Assembly: GCA_025330725.1 (NCBI GenBank)
Contig: JAIWND010000026.1
Location: 186,001-250,000 of the forward strand
Origin: Chlamydoabsidia padenii
Taxonomy: Eukaryota; Mucoromycota; Mucoromycetes; Mucorales; Cunninghamellaceae
Length of the DNA stretch: 64,000 nucleotides
Direction: 5' to 3'
In this document: piece by piece, positions 1 through 11,017 of the stretch
Position numbering within the stretch: the first letter of the stretch is position 1
How the letters are laid out: every line of letters begins with the position of its first letter
Translations under genes and position numbers: made by a program
The notes under the pieces: model-generated
Seen by the model: the letters and a program-made list of their open reading frames with translations, nothing else
The model's database searches: none
What the model was told of the DNA's origin: nothing

Positions 1-1698
1 TACCGCCTTGCTTACCAGGTAAGGAATCATGGTTTTTGACAATGCTTAACGCGGATTCGGCCACCATCCGACAAGTGTCACCATAGCCAGGATCTCGGAA
101 ACCTAAAAAACAACAACGAATAAATGCTTAAATGAACCCGATATTTATGCCGATACAATATCCCCTTACCTTTGACAATACCACGGACACGCACTGTAGG
201 ATCATATGGTTCGGTTTCCCCTGTAGCCACCAACTGGAATTCAAAATGTCCTTTTGCCCGTTGTTCACGATCAGGTCCAGTACCACCAGAAGGAAGCAAT
301 TTTTCAGCCAATCGACGAATAGGAGCAAACTTGAATAAGACAGAGACCACCGGCATCATTGTTAATAAAATAGATGTCAAGAAGAAGGCGGGAATAAAAG
401 GCATGGTCATGCTATTACAAATAAAAAAAAAAAAAAAAAGAGAGTTAGTGTCCAGTATATACATTTGCATTCCATTTACCTTTCTCTGTATTTGAATAGT
501 TTTCCATAAGTTTGACCCCTGTCAGCATATAAACTCCATGATCTACGGACCACCTTTTCATTCACTACAGACATGATAAAAAAGGATTGCCATTTGCCAC
601 CGAAATCATAATCTTTGCTGATCCACGGGATATATGGCTTGTCTTGCCCTTTTTGAGTGGCCAAGAGGTAAGGATCAAAGTTTGCAGTAGAAGAGAGAGA
701 CTTGTCACCGAGAGATTGGACCAAAGTTTGAATGGTGCCACCAGAGGGACGTCCTTGGACTTTGACCAAAGAGAGTTTAACATCGGCAGTATCCAAATTG
801 TGTTGACGGCGAAGATAATCAGTAACCCTACCATCGTATCAAGTCAAAACTGGTATTTAGTCTTTTCTTCTTTTGGCCCAACCATATGTTCAACTTACAT
901 AAATGTACCAAGATCGCTTGGTACTGAATCAAATCCGCAAGCAGGCACAATCATGACACCATCGTTTTGAGCTTGTTCATGATACTTGTCAATCAGAATC
1001 TTGATCCAGTTATATTCACCCGTAATATCAACATAATGTGTCTTTTGTCGTAAGCATGCTTCAACTAAAGGAGTACCATGATGAATAAATGGACCTACCA
1101 AAGACAGTAAAAGAAAAAGTTAGTTTTGAAAGTAGATTGTCACCCAAATATACGTACCAACTGTGCTAATAACAACCTTTGTATCACAAAGAAAGGCATC
1201 CAATGATTCAGGATTGCTGGAATCAGCAACAATAAGGTCAATGTCCTAAATATGAAAGAAAGGTAAGGTATAAAGCGTCATTCAAGTTAGCAAGTTATCC
1301 CCCTTTCCCTTTTTCGTACATGCATACACCTTCTTCCAGTTTACCTTTATAGATTCATCAATCTTGACTAAGCGTTCCTTGACCTTTTCCAACTTGGCAA
1401 GACTGCGACCGGCGAGTGCCCATTTCAAGTCCTACAAGTGTTAGTATGGTTTCAACAGGTTAGTTAGTAACAGTGACGAGACTCCAAACAAAAAAAAAGC
1501 AACCCCAAGATCATAACGTACCTTGTCTTTTTGTTCGATAATGTATTCACAGGTAAGCTCGCCAGTGAATCCAGATGCGCCGTAAACAACTACAGAATAG
1601 CAAGAGTGAAGAATTAGTAAGTAGCAAGTATACATATCAGTTCGAAACATTGATCGGACCAAGACCAACTTACCAAGATCGTATTTTCGAGAAGCCAT
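1..1698 (-). CDS. Saccharopine dehydrogenase-like (SCCPDH-type) oxidoreductase, C-terminus cut by window edge
   Basis: Multi-exon gene read from the start codon at 1698 leftwards and running off the window at position 1. The N-terminus begins MASRKYDL and continues after an intron into VVYGASGFTGELTCEYII, a Rossmann nucleotide-binding motif (GASGFTG). The next exons carry DLKWALAGRSLAKLEKV and, later, the segment with HYVDITGEY and PACGFDSVPSDLG, which are hallmark blocks of the SCCPDH/trans-acting enoyl reductase family. A hydrophobic stretch (IPAFFLTSILLTMMPVVSVL) near 360-410 suggests a membrane-associated segment. The last visible exon ends with GDTCRMVAESALSIVKNH, typical of the family's final helices, so only a few tens of residues are missing. 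The substrate in fungi is not known; the saccharopine name reflects homology, not lysine metabolism. A GGCGGGATTTGAAA-type promoter motif lies 144 bp upstream. Confidence 0.88.
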
Positions 1699-1841
1699 CA
1701 ATTTAGTTGTTTATAATGTTTTTACAAATTTGATAATGTTTACAAAGAAGAAGTAGCTTTATATTCTTTTTGTAATAAGAATGAGTAAGTGCAAAAAGAA
1801 TCAAAAAGCAAAGAACGCGTTTTTAACCTCAAACGGATAAA

Positions 1842-1855
1842 TTTCAAATCCCGCC
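1842..1855. promoter_or_regulatory. GGCGGGATTTGAAA-type motif, copy upstream of SCCPDH-like gene
   Basis: Reads TTTCAAATCCCGCC on +, 144 bp upstream of the start at 1698. It is a near-perfect copy of the motif found before most genes in this window. Confidence 0.6.
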
Positions 1856-1981
1856 AGCTCCCATGTGAAGGTATTCCGTGATAGTCAATCATATCGAGTT
1901 TCAATGAAGTTTCTTTGACAACCCCCTTTTAAAACATCGCTTTCTTTTTGACCACCGATGTGCTGATAGTAATAAAAACGG

Positions 1982-2132
1982 AATGGAGTGCCACCGCAAA
2001 GAGGGGGGCACATGAGAAGCTGGGTAGAGAGAGATTTTCACAAAACAGAGTAGAGTGGGTAGTTGATTTTTTTTTTGTGGAGTGAGGCCCTCGCAAAGAG
2101 AGGGGCACGGGGAGAAGTTGGGTGGAGAGAGG
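1982..2132. repeat. Imperfect direct repeat, two ~50 bp purine-rich copies
   Basis: Copy 1 (1982-2034) and copy 2 (2077-2132) share GGAGTG, then CGCAAAGAG, GGGGCAC, GAGAAG, TGGGT and GAGAGAG in the same order with a few substitutions. They are about 95 bp apart in the SCCPDH/POP5 intergenic region. No coding role is visible. This looks like an old local duplication. Confidence 0.6.
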
Positions 2133-2566
2133 CTGCATATGAAAATTTGGGTCCTACAATGAGCATCGAAATCTCGACTGACAACGCTTCCGCTCCATGA
2201 TCATGCAGGCGCATTGAATTTTGGTGCTCGGCGTTTGAAAATGAAGCTTTCTTTCGTCTACATAGAAAAAAAAAATCTTTCGTCGCAAAGAAAAGGTAAA
2301 AGTCATTGCAAGTCTAAGCATACTAACACAAGGGTCTTGGTACTTGAACTTGCGGTAAAGTATGTTGGAAATGGGTTATAGTGTCCACATGGCCACTTCA
2401 ATCATTAGCATCCGTTGACAATGGAGCGGTAAAGCTCCTTCCAACTCTGACTACACGATGGGTTAAAACCCATTGGAGCGGGTATTCGGGATTCCAAATA
2501 CCAAGTTCAGTTGAAAACCTCTATTGACTAGTTTTGCTTACTGATTGTAACTTTTGGGTTTTATAG

Positions 2567-2692
2567 AAGCGTCCGTTAACAGAGGATGACGATGGTCATA
2601 CTGCTCCTGCTCGTCGTGGCGGTCGTGGAGGTGCTCGCCGTGGTCGTGGTGGTGGTGCCCATAATTCTAATAATGGTACTAATGCGACCTGA
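2567..2692 (+). pseudogene. Orphan RGG-rich terminal exon (gene relic or unrecognised 3' exon)
   Basis: After a good acceptor (TTTTATAG at 2559-2566) an open frame encodes KRPLTEDDDGH followed by an Arg/Gly box (RRGGRGGARRGRGGG) and an Asn/Thr tail, ending in TGA at 2690-2692. RGG boxes like this close many RNA-binding proteins. No convincing upstream exon, start codon or RNA-binding domain is visible between 1860 and 2560, so this may be a detached fragment of a duplicated RNA-binding protein gene or the last exon of a transcript I cannot reconstruct. It is flanked by 13-bp inverted copies of TGGGTTAAAACCC (2459-2471 and 2796-2808). Confidence 0.45.
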
Positions 2693-2886
2693 ATCAACGA
2701 AGCTTAGAATAGTTTTGAAGTGGATCAAGTAATATTATTGCCATTATTATTGCTGGATGCATCCCAGCGACATTTTATATCATACACTCAGCTACGGGTT
2801 TTAACCCAGTGCAACAAATAAAGCCCCGAAATACACATCACCATGTATATCAACCCAGTAATAGCCAGCATTAACGTGTATTTTAT

Positions 2887-2902
2887 ACACATGGCCATGT
2901 GT
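2887..2902. promoter_or_regulatory. 16-bp perfect palindrome in the POP5 upstream region
   Basis: ACACATGGCCATGTGT equals its own reverse complement. It is extended on both sides by TATA arms with one base out of register. A second palindrome, CCCTAGCTAGGG, follows at 2931-2942. Both lie within 150 bp upstream of POP5 and could bind a dimeric regulator; nothing identifies which. Confidence 0.35.
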
Positions 2903-2945
2903 CTATACACACTCCGACGGGTAAAAATTTCCCTAGCTAGGGACT

Positions 2946-2960
2946 GGCGGGAATTGAAAA
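2946..2960. promoter_or_regulatory. GGCGGGATTTGAAA-type motif variant upstream of POP5
   Basis: GGCGGGAATTGAAAA, 74 bp upstream of the POP5 start codon; one base differs from the window consensus. Confidence 0.55.
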
Positions 2961-3033
2961 TCCGGAACTCTTTTTTTGAAGCCGCAATTCTTTTTTCTCG
3001 TCTCTCCTCCTTACACTCCATACAACTTTTATA

Positions 3034-3737
3034 ATGGTTCGATACAAATGTCGCTGGATCTTATTCGAACTCTTACAAGATCCTATTCTGCAAAACGATG
3101 TACCGATGGAACAAAACATACCTATACAATTTACAGACCAAATGATCCAACGAGCCCTTCGGGAGGCGATCACGACCACTTTTGGGGATTATGGTGGGGG
3201 TTTGCTACGGGGATCTCATGGTAAGCATGGAAAAGTATGCGGGGGAGGGGGTAAAATGTGACTAACCAGTGTTTCTTTTATATATATATCTTTTGTATAT
3301 AGTGAAATGGTATAATCCAGAGACTGGGGCAGGTATTATACGAACACCACGAGACCACGATGACATGCTACTATCCTCTTTATTCTTTGTCAAACAAATC
3401 GAATCAATACCTTGTAGTTTTAGGTTTATTCAAGTGTCAGGTAACTGCAAAAAAGGGGATAGATGTATAGGGTTAATCATGATAATCTGTAATTCGTTTT
3501 ATTATATGTATTCTAGGAACCCTCGTGTTTATACAAAAAGCGGCTATTGAACGTGATCGATCACTCTACCTAAAGGAACAGGCTAGATTAGAACAAATAG
3601 GCAAGTCAGTACTTTTAGTAGGGGATCATAATTCAACTAACTTTTTATTATTATAAATGACTATAGGTAAAACATATAGCGTAGTAGATAGAATTCAGAA
3701 AAGTACAAATAAAGTCAATAGTATCACTTTGTGGTGA
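3034..3737 (+). CDS. POP5: Ribonuclease P/MRP protein subunit POP5
   Basis: Four exons: 3034-3220, 3303-3440, 3517-3600 and 3667-3737, giving 159 residues, the usual POP5 length. The protein starts MVRYKCRWILFELL, the signature start of the POP5/RPP14 family (RNase P and RNase MRP, tRNA 5' and rRNA processing in the nucleus/nucleolus). It continues with VKWYNPETGAGIIRTPRD and CSFRFIQVSG, the conserved RNP-like core. Phases agree at each junction. The third intron (3601-3666) appears to start with GC rather than GT (GCAAGT donor, AACTAAC branch site, CTATAG acceptor). Splicing it restores the tail GKTYSVVDRIQKST; without splicing the frame would end after a short unrelated tail. POP5 is followed by MVP1 in the same orientation after 256 bp. 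Confidence 0.88.
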
Positions 3738-3797
3738 TTATTGTGTATACTCTCTCTGTGTGTCAAATCTTAAATCCACGGCTTCTGCCCGACCAAA

Positions 3798-3809
3798 TTG
3801 AAATTCCGC
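3798..3809. promoter_or_regulatory. Promoter-motif variant upstream of MVP1
   Basis: TTGAAATTCCGC, a degenerate copy of the recurrent motif, 185 bp upstream of the MVP1 start. Confidence 0.35.
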
Positions 3810-3993
3810 TTTGTCCCTTTTACCACTTTTTGCCCTCCGCTTTTTATTTTATTTCTTTCCCTTCTCTATAACTTTCTTTATCCCCTTCTTGATAACCATA
3901 CATATACCTTTTTATTTTACTTATCATATTAACTTGAATAAACCATAATACTATTTATCTCCTTGGAACAGCACTTGATTTATCGGGACAAGA

Positions 3994-6684
3994 ATGATAA
4001 GCGAAGACGACATTCTCAACTCTGGGGCATTCCTTGATACATCCGGGTCCTCCTCTTCCAAATACTTGATGAACAACAGCACCTCTACACATGGGCCGTA
4101 CTCCTCACCACTTTATGCATCACAATATGGAGAAGATGAAGAAGATCCTTGGGGAAGTATTGCGACTTTTGATCCTGTTGCTGACATTAGACAACATTTG
4201 ACGACCACAAACAATACGACCGCGGTGGATGAAGATATTCTCGAAGAAGGTGTCACTGCTGCCAGTGTTTTGGGTAAGTATTTGTTTTGTTTGTGTATAA
4301 CGTTTATATGAAAAAAAGAAACTCACATATCTTTTTGTTTTTTTAATTTTTATTACTTTATCATAGTGGGTGTAGACTTGCCTGAAATATTTGATACAGC
4401 TTATATTCGAGCCAATCCTATTGGTGACAGGGTAACCTTGGAATCTTTGGAAAGGATACTTCACTTGGCAAATCTAGCTCCGAGAACGGTGGAACAAGTA
4501 AGATATAAAGGGGATGCGGGTTATACTGGTATTTATAACTTATTCATCTTGCTAGATCATATCTTTGGTGGTGCCTTCAAATGCTTTATATGTCACACGC
4601 AATGAATTCAACTCTGCACTTGCTTTGACTGCCTGTGTACAAAAGAATATGGGTATGTAGGAAAAGGGATCAAAATTTGAAACTCACATTTTCTTTCTTT
4701 GTAGAACTCTCCTTATTGAATGTTTATCAACATAGAAATGGTAATTAAACAGCTTCTTGGTCATCAATCAATCAAATAACTAACATTTGACATTTGACGT
4801 TAGATCTACCTCTTCCTATCTTGTCAAACCTTGACTCAGTAACCATTCCAAAAATTATATCTTCATCAGTAGTTATTAATGACACCAAACCTACCAACAA
4901 GATCAACACCAATGCCGTAGTAGACGATCCTTGGCGCACAACCGGCTCAGCTAACCCACCTATCAACTCGACAACGATCACCAATGGAAAACCGATGATT
5001 CAAATAAATGGTTTTAACGGTCATGTTCCTATCTCATCGACAATAGCAACAGCAACAGCAACAACAACAGCAGGAGCAGCACCAGGAACCACAGCAAATC
5101 CTCCTACATTATCGGAATCTAAAACATTCACCAAACTTGATACAACTGATTGGTTTACAGACTTGGATAACATCAAGGTGGTGGTGGCCCCTGAAAAAGA
5201 AGGATTCATATTCAAACATATCAACTATATTGTGGAAAGTCAACATCGATCAAGTCTGGTGCTACGGCGATACAGTGACTTTTTTTGGCTCTGGGAAGTC
5301 TTATTGAAGAGATATCCTTGTCGACTGGTACCCAACTTACCACCCAAGAAAATTAGTGGACGTAATGTGTGAAAAAGAAGGAACAAACAATAACAAAACA
5401 AATCAATTATCTGTTTTAGTTTATGCACTTACCAATTCTCTTTTTGTTTAATAGGTGACGAAGCCTTTTTAGAAGCACGAAGGCAAGGGTTATCGCTCTT
5501 CATCAATTGCGTTGCTCGACATCCCGTTTTGAAGAAGGATATCATCTTCAACACATTCATGACTGAACCTTCGGTAAGTGTAATACTCTGGGGTAGGTAA
5601 TGGATAAAGGAAAAATTAACTTTTTATATGTATCTATAGGAATTCCTTGCATGGCGCCGAGGTAATCCTCCTTTATTGGATGAAGAGTTTGTCAGGATCA
5701 ACGAACATTTAAACACTGATGACATTGCAACATGTATACCTCGAGATTTGGATGACAGATTGGAAAAACTCGAAAAGTCACTTCCTCAAAAGCTTGCTTA
5801 TTATCAATCTTTATACGATTCGATGGACACTCTGGTTCGGCTGGAACGGTCTCAAGTATCGGAATTAGAACGCTATAAATCCACTTTAAAGTAAGTTGTC
5901 TACTACTATAATTTGATCAGTGCCGTTTGGAGGATGGAACTAACTTGGGCTTTTTTTTTTCTGTAACTTGATGATAGTGCACTAGGGGATGTTGAACAAC
6001 ACTGCTATATACCAGGCTGCCAAGCTTGTGGACATGTGACTCGAGGATATGATGCGGTGGCCAAGTATATGCATCAAACTGGATCTATTTTGGAACAAGA
6101 AGCAAATGCAACTGTATCTGGTATTATGAATCAACTAAAGCGGCACCATGACACTTTATTGGCCTTCAAGGTAGGTAGGTGTTTGGGGATTACAAACATA
6201 ATCTCATCACTTTATAAAAACATAGGATATATTGGATCGCCGGAAGAAATTCGCAGCACACCAAATCGATACCCTCACCAAAAGAATTGCATCCAACAAA
6301 GCAAAAGTAAATCAACATCGTGGTGTTCCTGGATTGGAGGCGGATGTTGAAAGACTAGACGAAAATATTCAATCAGTAAGTTTTTTTTATGTGGGGGGGG
6401 GGTATATTGAGAAAATCATGAAAACATGACTAACCTATGTGATATTTGTTTTTGATTTTGGGTAGGATCAAGAGCGACTGACATTCCAACAACGACGGGC
6501 TCTGTTTATTCGATATTGTCTGGTCTGTGAATTGACCTTTGCCCACAAACAACAAGCCTTTATATCAGTATTGTATCAAGACTTTGTCCATGAAAAACTG
6601 CAGTATTCTCGTCATGTGGTGGATAACTGGAAGGCATTGGAGGTGTTGACCTGCAATATGCCCGATCTTCAAGAATTCGAATGA
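3994..6684 (+). CDS. MVP1: Sorting nexin MVP1 (SNX8-type PX-BAR protein)
   Basis: Multi-exon gene from ATG 3994 to TGA 6682-6684. The first 100 residues are acidic and disordered. An EH-like region follows (GVDLPEIFDTAYIRANP, LESLERILHLANLAPRTVEQ), as in MVP1/SNX8. A PX domain is encoded around 5150-5560 (VVVAPEKEGFIFKHINYIV, SLVLRRYSDFFWLWEVLLKR, then RLVPNLPPKK), with the RRYSDF and PPK blocks that bind phosphatidylinositol 3-phosphate. The C-terminal half (5640-6680) is helical and BAR-like, ending in DLQEFE. The family acts on endosomes in retromer-linked and retromer-independent retrograde sorting (yeast Mvp1). A long poly-T run follows in the 3' flank. Confidence 0.88.
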
Positions 6685-7967
6685 ACAGTATCTTCTTCCC
6701 TCTTCAAGATATGGTCGATAATCATTGATTTAGATGGTCCTCTCTTCTTCTATATTGGTATTACTCTACTTGGTATGTTATTTTTATCTACCACTCTTTT
6801 TTTTTTTTTTTTTTTTTTGTTTCATAATGAATCTTCATCCCCACCCTTTTTATTTATTTACAAAAGATAGTACTTAACCCTACTCATTCAGCAACTTTTT
6901 ATGTATTTACACAAAACTCGGCATACATTGTGGATCTTATCCTTTCCCCATAGCAATCACTTTTTATCATACAAATATGCTCCACAATCACTTTTTTTAT
7001 ATTAAACTTCCTATTGAATACCCCAATAAATAAATCATGAACATAATGTTCAAAGCATCAACTTGATTGCCTATGTCATTGTCTTGTCTTGTTTTTAAAC
7101 GTAGGAAACTAAATAAAAAATCCAGGGTCTAATCCGTACGTCTTGGGAACTTTTTGACCCATATACACCATATAACCATACTGATATCATGATATCTTAT
7201 ACATAATCTGTGATAGAAAAAAAAAAAAAAAGGCAATACGATTGTCAGGTAATGTAAATATCAGTGAAAGGAGGTTTGACCTCTGTATGATTTGCATGAT
7301 CATTCAAACCCTGATTCCCCAAATGTCAAAATTCCAGCCCCGGCTTCAACAAACCAGATTCACATCCCGCCAGACCTACGCTTGCTACAGGAAACACCAC
7401 TTCTCAATTGCCAACCAATGCTAATGATTAAAGAAACCATGTTTATTCGAATCATTATTTCTGACAAATTTTGAATAGTAAGTCAAGTACTGAACCTTGT
7501 GTGAGTTTGGTCAAGTTCACCCAGCCCAAAAAGTGAATATTTTCAAATTCCGCCTCTTCCATCTTCCGTAAGGGTCTTGCCTAGTGGTTTTCGTAAAATA
7601 ACATCTAGTCATAAAAGAGGCATAGACAAAACTAATGTAAAGGTCAGTCCATCACCTCCATATAGAAACGATACAACCATGGTGTCACTCTATCCCGTCC
7701 CAACCAACTACATTGCCCCCCTCATGCATAAATCATATCGTATACTCTAATGGGTAAACCCAGCAAAGTTGTTTATTAAAAAGAAGAAGAGTGTACATAA
7801 TGCTATATAGTAATAAAAAAAGCCTAAAGACTAACCAAAAAAAATAAATAAAAAAAGTGGCATGAGCGTCGCCAACACAGCCAAAACAAAGTCAAATAAC
7901 CTAAAGTAAAGAAGAGAGGGGATATATTATAACTATGGACAACCAAACACCAAGAAGCTGATATGGA
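6685..7967. other. Convergent intergenic region MVP1/TUP1
   Basis: It holds the 3' flanks of MVP1 and TUP1, with AATAAA-type signals near 7025 and, on minus, near 7770. It also holds two orphan copies of the promoter motif: TTCACATCCCGCC at 7359-7371 and TTTCAAATTCCGCC at 7541-7554. A short open stretch near 7292-7474 (frame with HSNPDSPNVKIPAP) has protein-like composition but no ATG in frame and no recognisable family. I do not call a gene here. Confidence 0.5.
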
Positions 7968-10299
7968 TCATCCGTTAATGGGTTCGAAGCTCCAGATTCT
8001 TGCACGATTATCCCCCGAGCCAGTTGCAAACAAAGGTCGTCGTCCAGGACTGGCAGCGACAGAGATCACTAAAAAAAAAAAAAGACACATCAGTATTTAG
8101 TCCAGTATATCAACTTCATTTATAAGCAACCACTTACCCGAGTTCTTATGCCCTTGTAACATGAATTGTGTTTGACCAGTGCGAGGATCCCAGAATTGCA
8201 CGCCTCGATCCTTTGAGCCAGAGACGATCCAATTGCCATCAGGAGTGGTGGCGACAGACAATACAAAGTCCTTGTGACCAGTGAATACTTGACGGAAGGC
8301 GTTGTTGTTGGTTCCCAATTGCCATAAGCGCAATGTCTTATCCAGACTACCACTGACCAAAGTTTTCCCATCAGGCATAAAAGCTACCGAGTAGACGCTG
8401 TCTTTGTGACCTTCCAGTCGTTCCAATTGCTGTCCAGTGGCAGCATCCCAAACCCGCACAATCTTGTCCAAACTACCAGCAGCCACAAATCGTCCATCAG
8501 GCGAGACAGCCACACTTGTTACGCCAGGGTCCTTTTGATCTTGTTCCTTGATTCGTAAGGTGTGTAAGCATCGACCATCTGTCCAGTCCCAGATCTTCAC
8601 CGTGCGATCCCCAGAGCCCGAAACAAGAATACCACCATCACGACTGAATTCCAAAGAGTAGATATCTTGTTCGTGACCTTGCAAAATGCGCCGAATTCGC
8701 TTCTTTCCAATGTCCCAAATCTAAATAAAAAAAAAATCACATAAAGAGAAGGTTAGATCATGTTAACATTATAAACATTGTCTTGTGTTTTTACCCTGAT
8801 TTGCTTGTCTTCTGCGCCAGTGGCTAGGTGAGTTCCATCCGGACTGAAGCTGACAGATCGGATGTAAAGATCAGCATCACGACCTGTACTTTCATCTTGC
8901 AGCACACTATGTAGCATGAGGTAGAAGAAGGACTAGTAAGTAACGTGTTTTTTTTTCCCCAAAATAGTATACCAATGTTTTACTTACGCAACACGCGCCG
9001 CATTTGTAGTATCGTAAATGTACGTAGCTTGATTACACCCAGCAGCAAGGTAACGACCATCTGCACTAAACTTGACACAACAAACCACACTGCCATGATC
9101 AAATGTATGCAATAGATCCACTTTTAAATAACGTTGAGCTTTTGGATTGAATCTACATAATAAAAAAAAGTTTAGTTAGTTTGTTCATTATACCCCAATA
9201 TTTGTCTTTTTAAAAAAAAAACTTACAGAGCAAACCAATCTTGGCCTTCTACCTTCATATTAGCAGGGATAGTTTCCGGATCCATTTCAGAGAAGCCGCC
9301 ACCAGAAGAAGGATCATTGTGTTGCATTGGAGGACCAGATCCTTGTTTGACAACCCCATCGGAAGAGGTTCCTAAAGTCAAAAAAAAAAAAAAAAAGAGT
9401 CAGAGTGAGTCCCGTTATCAAGTAAAAAAGTAACTTACTTTGAGCTGAAGGTGGAGGAGGAGCCATACCAGCTTGAGGAGAAGCATTTTGATGAGAAGGG
9501 CTACCATTAGCATATGGCGATCCGGTCAAAGGAGGAGGAGGAGGGCCATGAGGTCCAGAGGGAGGTGGAGGAGGAGGACCATTTGTATACATAGGATGAT
9601 GTTGAGGTGGGGGATTAGAGTCCAGCATTGGTGGTGGTGGTTGTACATAACCATTTGGTGCTATGTTTGACAAAATATAATAAACAGATGAGAAGGCAAT
9701 TCATTTCCATGAAGCAAGTCATAAAGTTTGTTTTGCTGTATGTGTATGTGCTTTCTATTTTATTTCATTTTTTTTTTACCTCCGCTTCCATAACCAGGAC
9801 TTCCGCTTGGTAGATGCTGACCATGCTATTTAAAGATATAAAATAAGAATCATCATCAGTATACAGTAATATACAAGCCGAGTAAATCAATTACTTGATC
9901 CAGTTGTTGACGTAGTCGGTTGATTTCTTCTTCATATCTATGTAGTAATAAAAAAGATTTTCAATAAACACAACAACCCCTTTGGTCCCCAATGGTTAAT
10001 CAGTACTTACTGTTTTTTCATGACTTGTTGTGCACGTTCCAAATCAACCAAGCTTTGTTGAATATGACCCATTTCTTGTACTTGACTTGTCACTATGAAT
10101 ATATTAAACAAAACAGTTGATTAGTACAAGGCGCGTCCCCTTCACATCACTTACTTTTGAGTTCAAATTCATCTCGTTGGTTTTTACAGACAATGGCATC
10201 TTGAGTCAGTTGTTCAAATTCGGTCCGGACATTGTCGAGAAGCTCCAAAAGTCGGTTTTGCGTGGTGGGTACCATAGGTCGATGATTGTAGACAGACAT
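7968..10299 (-). CDS. TUP1: Transcriptional corepressor TUP1 (WD40)
   Basis: Multi-exon gene from ATG at 10297-10299 to TGA at 7968-7970. The N-terminus ([20 protein letters not shown], then [13 protein letters not shown]) is the Tup_N tetramerisation helix, which also contacts Ssn6/Cyc8. It is followed by a proline/glycine-rich linker (about 9430-9670) with long PPPP runs. The C-terminal half carries the [20 protein letters not shown] block and about seven WD40 repeats ending in the WD-like motifs [34 protein letters not shown] and IWSFEPING. The protein acts in the nucleus with Cyc8 as a general repressor recruited by DNA-binding factors. A promoter-motif copy lies about 370 bp upstream (10667), leaving room for a long 5' leader. 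Confidence 0.93.
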
Positions 10300-10666
10300 G
10301 ATCTATAGGATAAAGACATTAATTTGTTTAATAAAAGAAGGAGTGTGTTTTGTTTTGGTTATGGATTGTCGGTGTATGACGTTGTTGTATGCTGTAAAAT
10401 AGCCTTACCAAAGTAAGAATGTTCCACTGTTTAGATGGAGTTGTTTAACAGAGAGGAGTGTGATTGTATGAAGAAAACAAATAAAAGAGAGCAAATGACG
10501 AAGATGGTTGGAAGTGGAAGATGTAGAAAGGAAAGAGAGAGAAGAAGAAGAAAAAAAAAAAAAAAAAGATTTAGTGCCTTTTCTTTTTTTTTTTTTTTCT
10601 TTTGGGGGAGATGAATGAATGACACAGAAAAAAAAAAAAAAAGGGGGGGGGGTGATGAGGTAGAAA

Positions 10667-10679
10667 TTAAAATCCCGCC
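10667..10679. promoter_or_regulatory. Promoter-motif copy upstream of TUP1
   Basis: TTAAAATCCCGCC on +, 368 bp upstream of the TUP1 start, just beyond long A and G runs. Confidence 0.5.
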
Positions 10680-11017
10680 CGATGTCACACGAAGCCTATT
10701 TTGAGATCTTTTGTTCATGATTGCTGACAAAATACTGACTGGATGTACGATGCTGTATCAACAGACATACATCATCACACTTAATATTGGGCATTGAGAT
10801 AAAAGATCCAAGTAATGATACTATTAATTTGCCATGATTAAAAAAAAAAGTTTTATTACACTACCAGAGCGGACATTTAAAATGATTAACATAAGCCCTG
10901 AAGATCAGGAAATAACATTAATAAACTATAGAGAAGGGTACATATAATATAGAGTAATCTAAACTAATTAAAGTGTTTCGGGGGAAGGAATACATAAATA
11001 AATTGCTGGAACAATGT

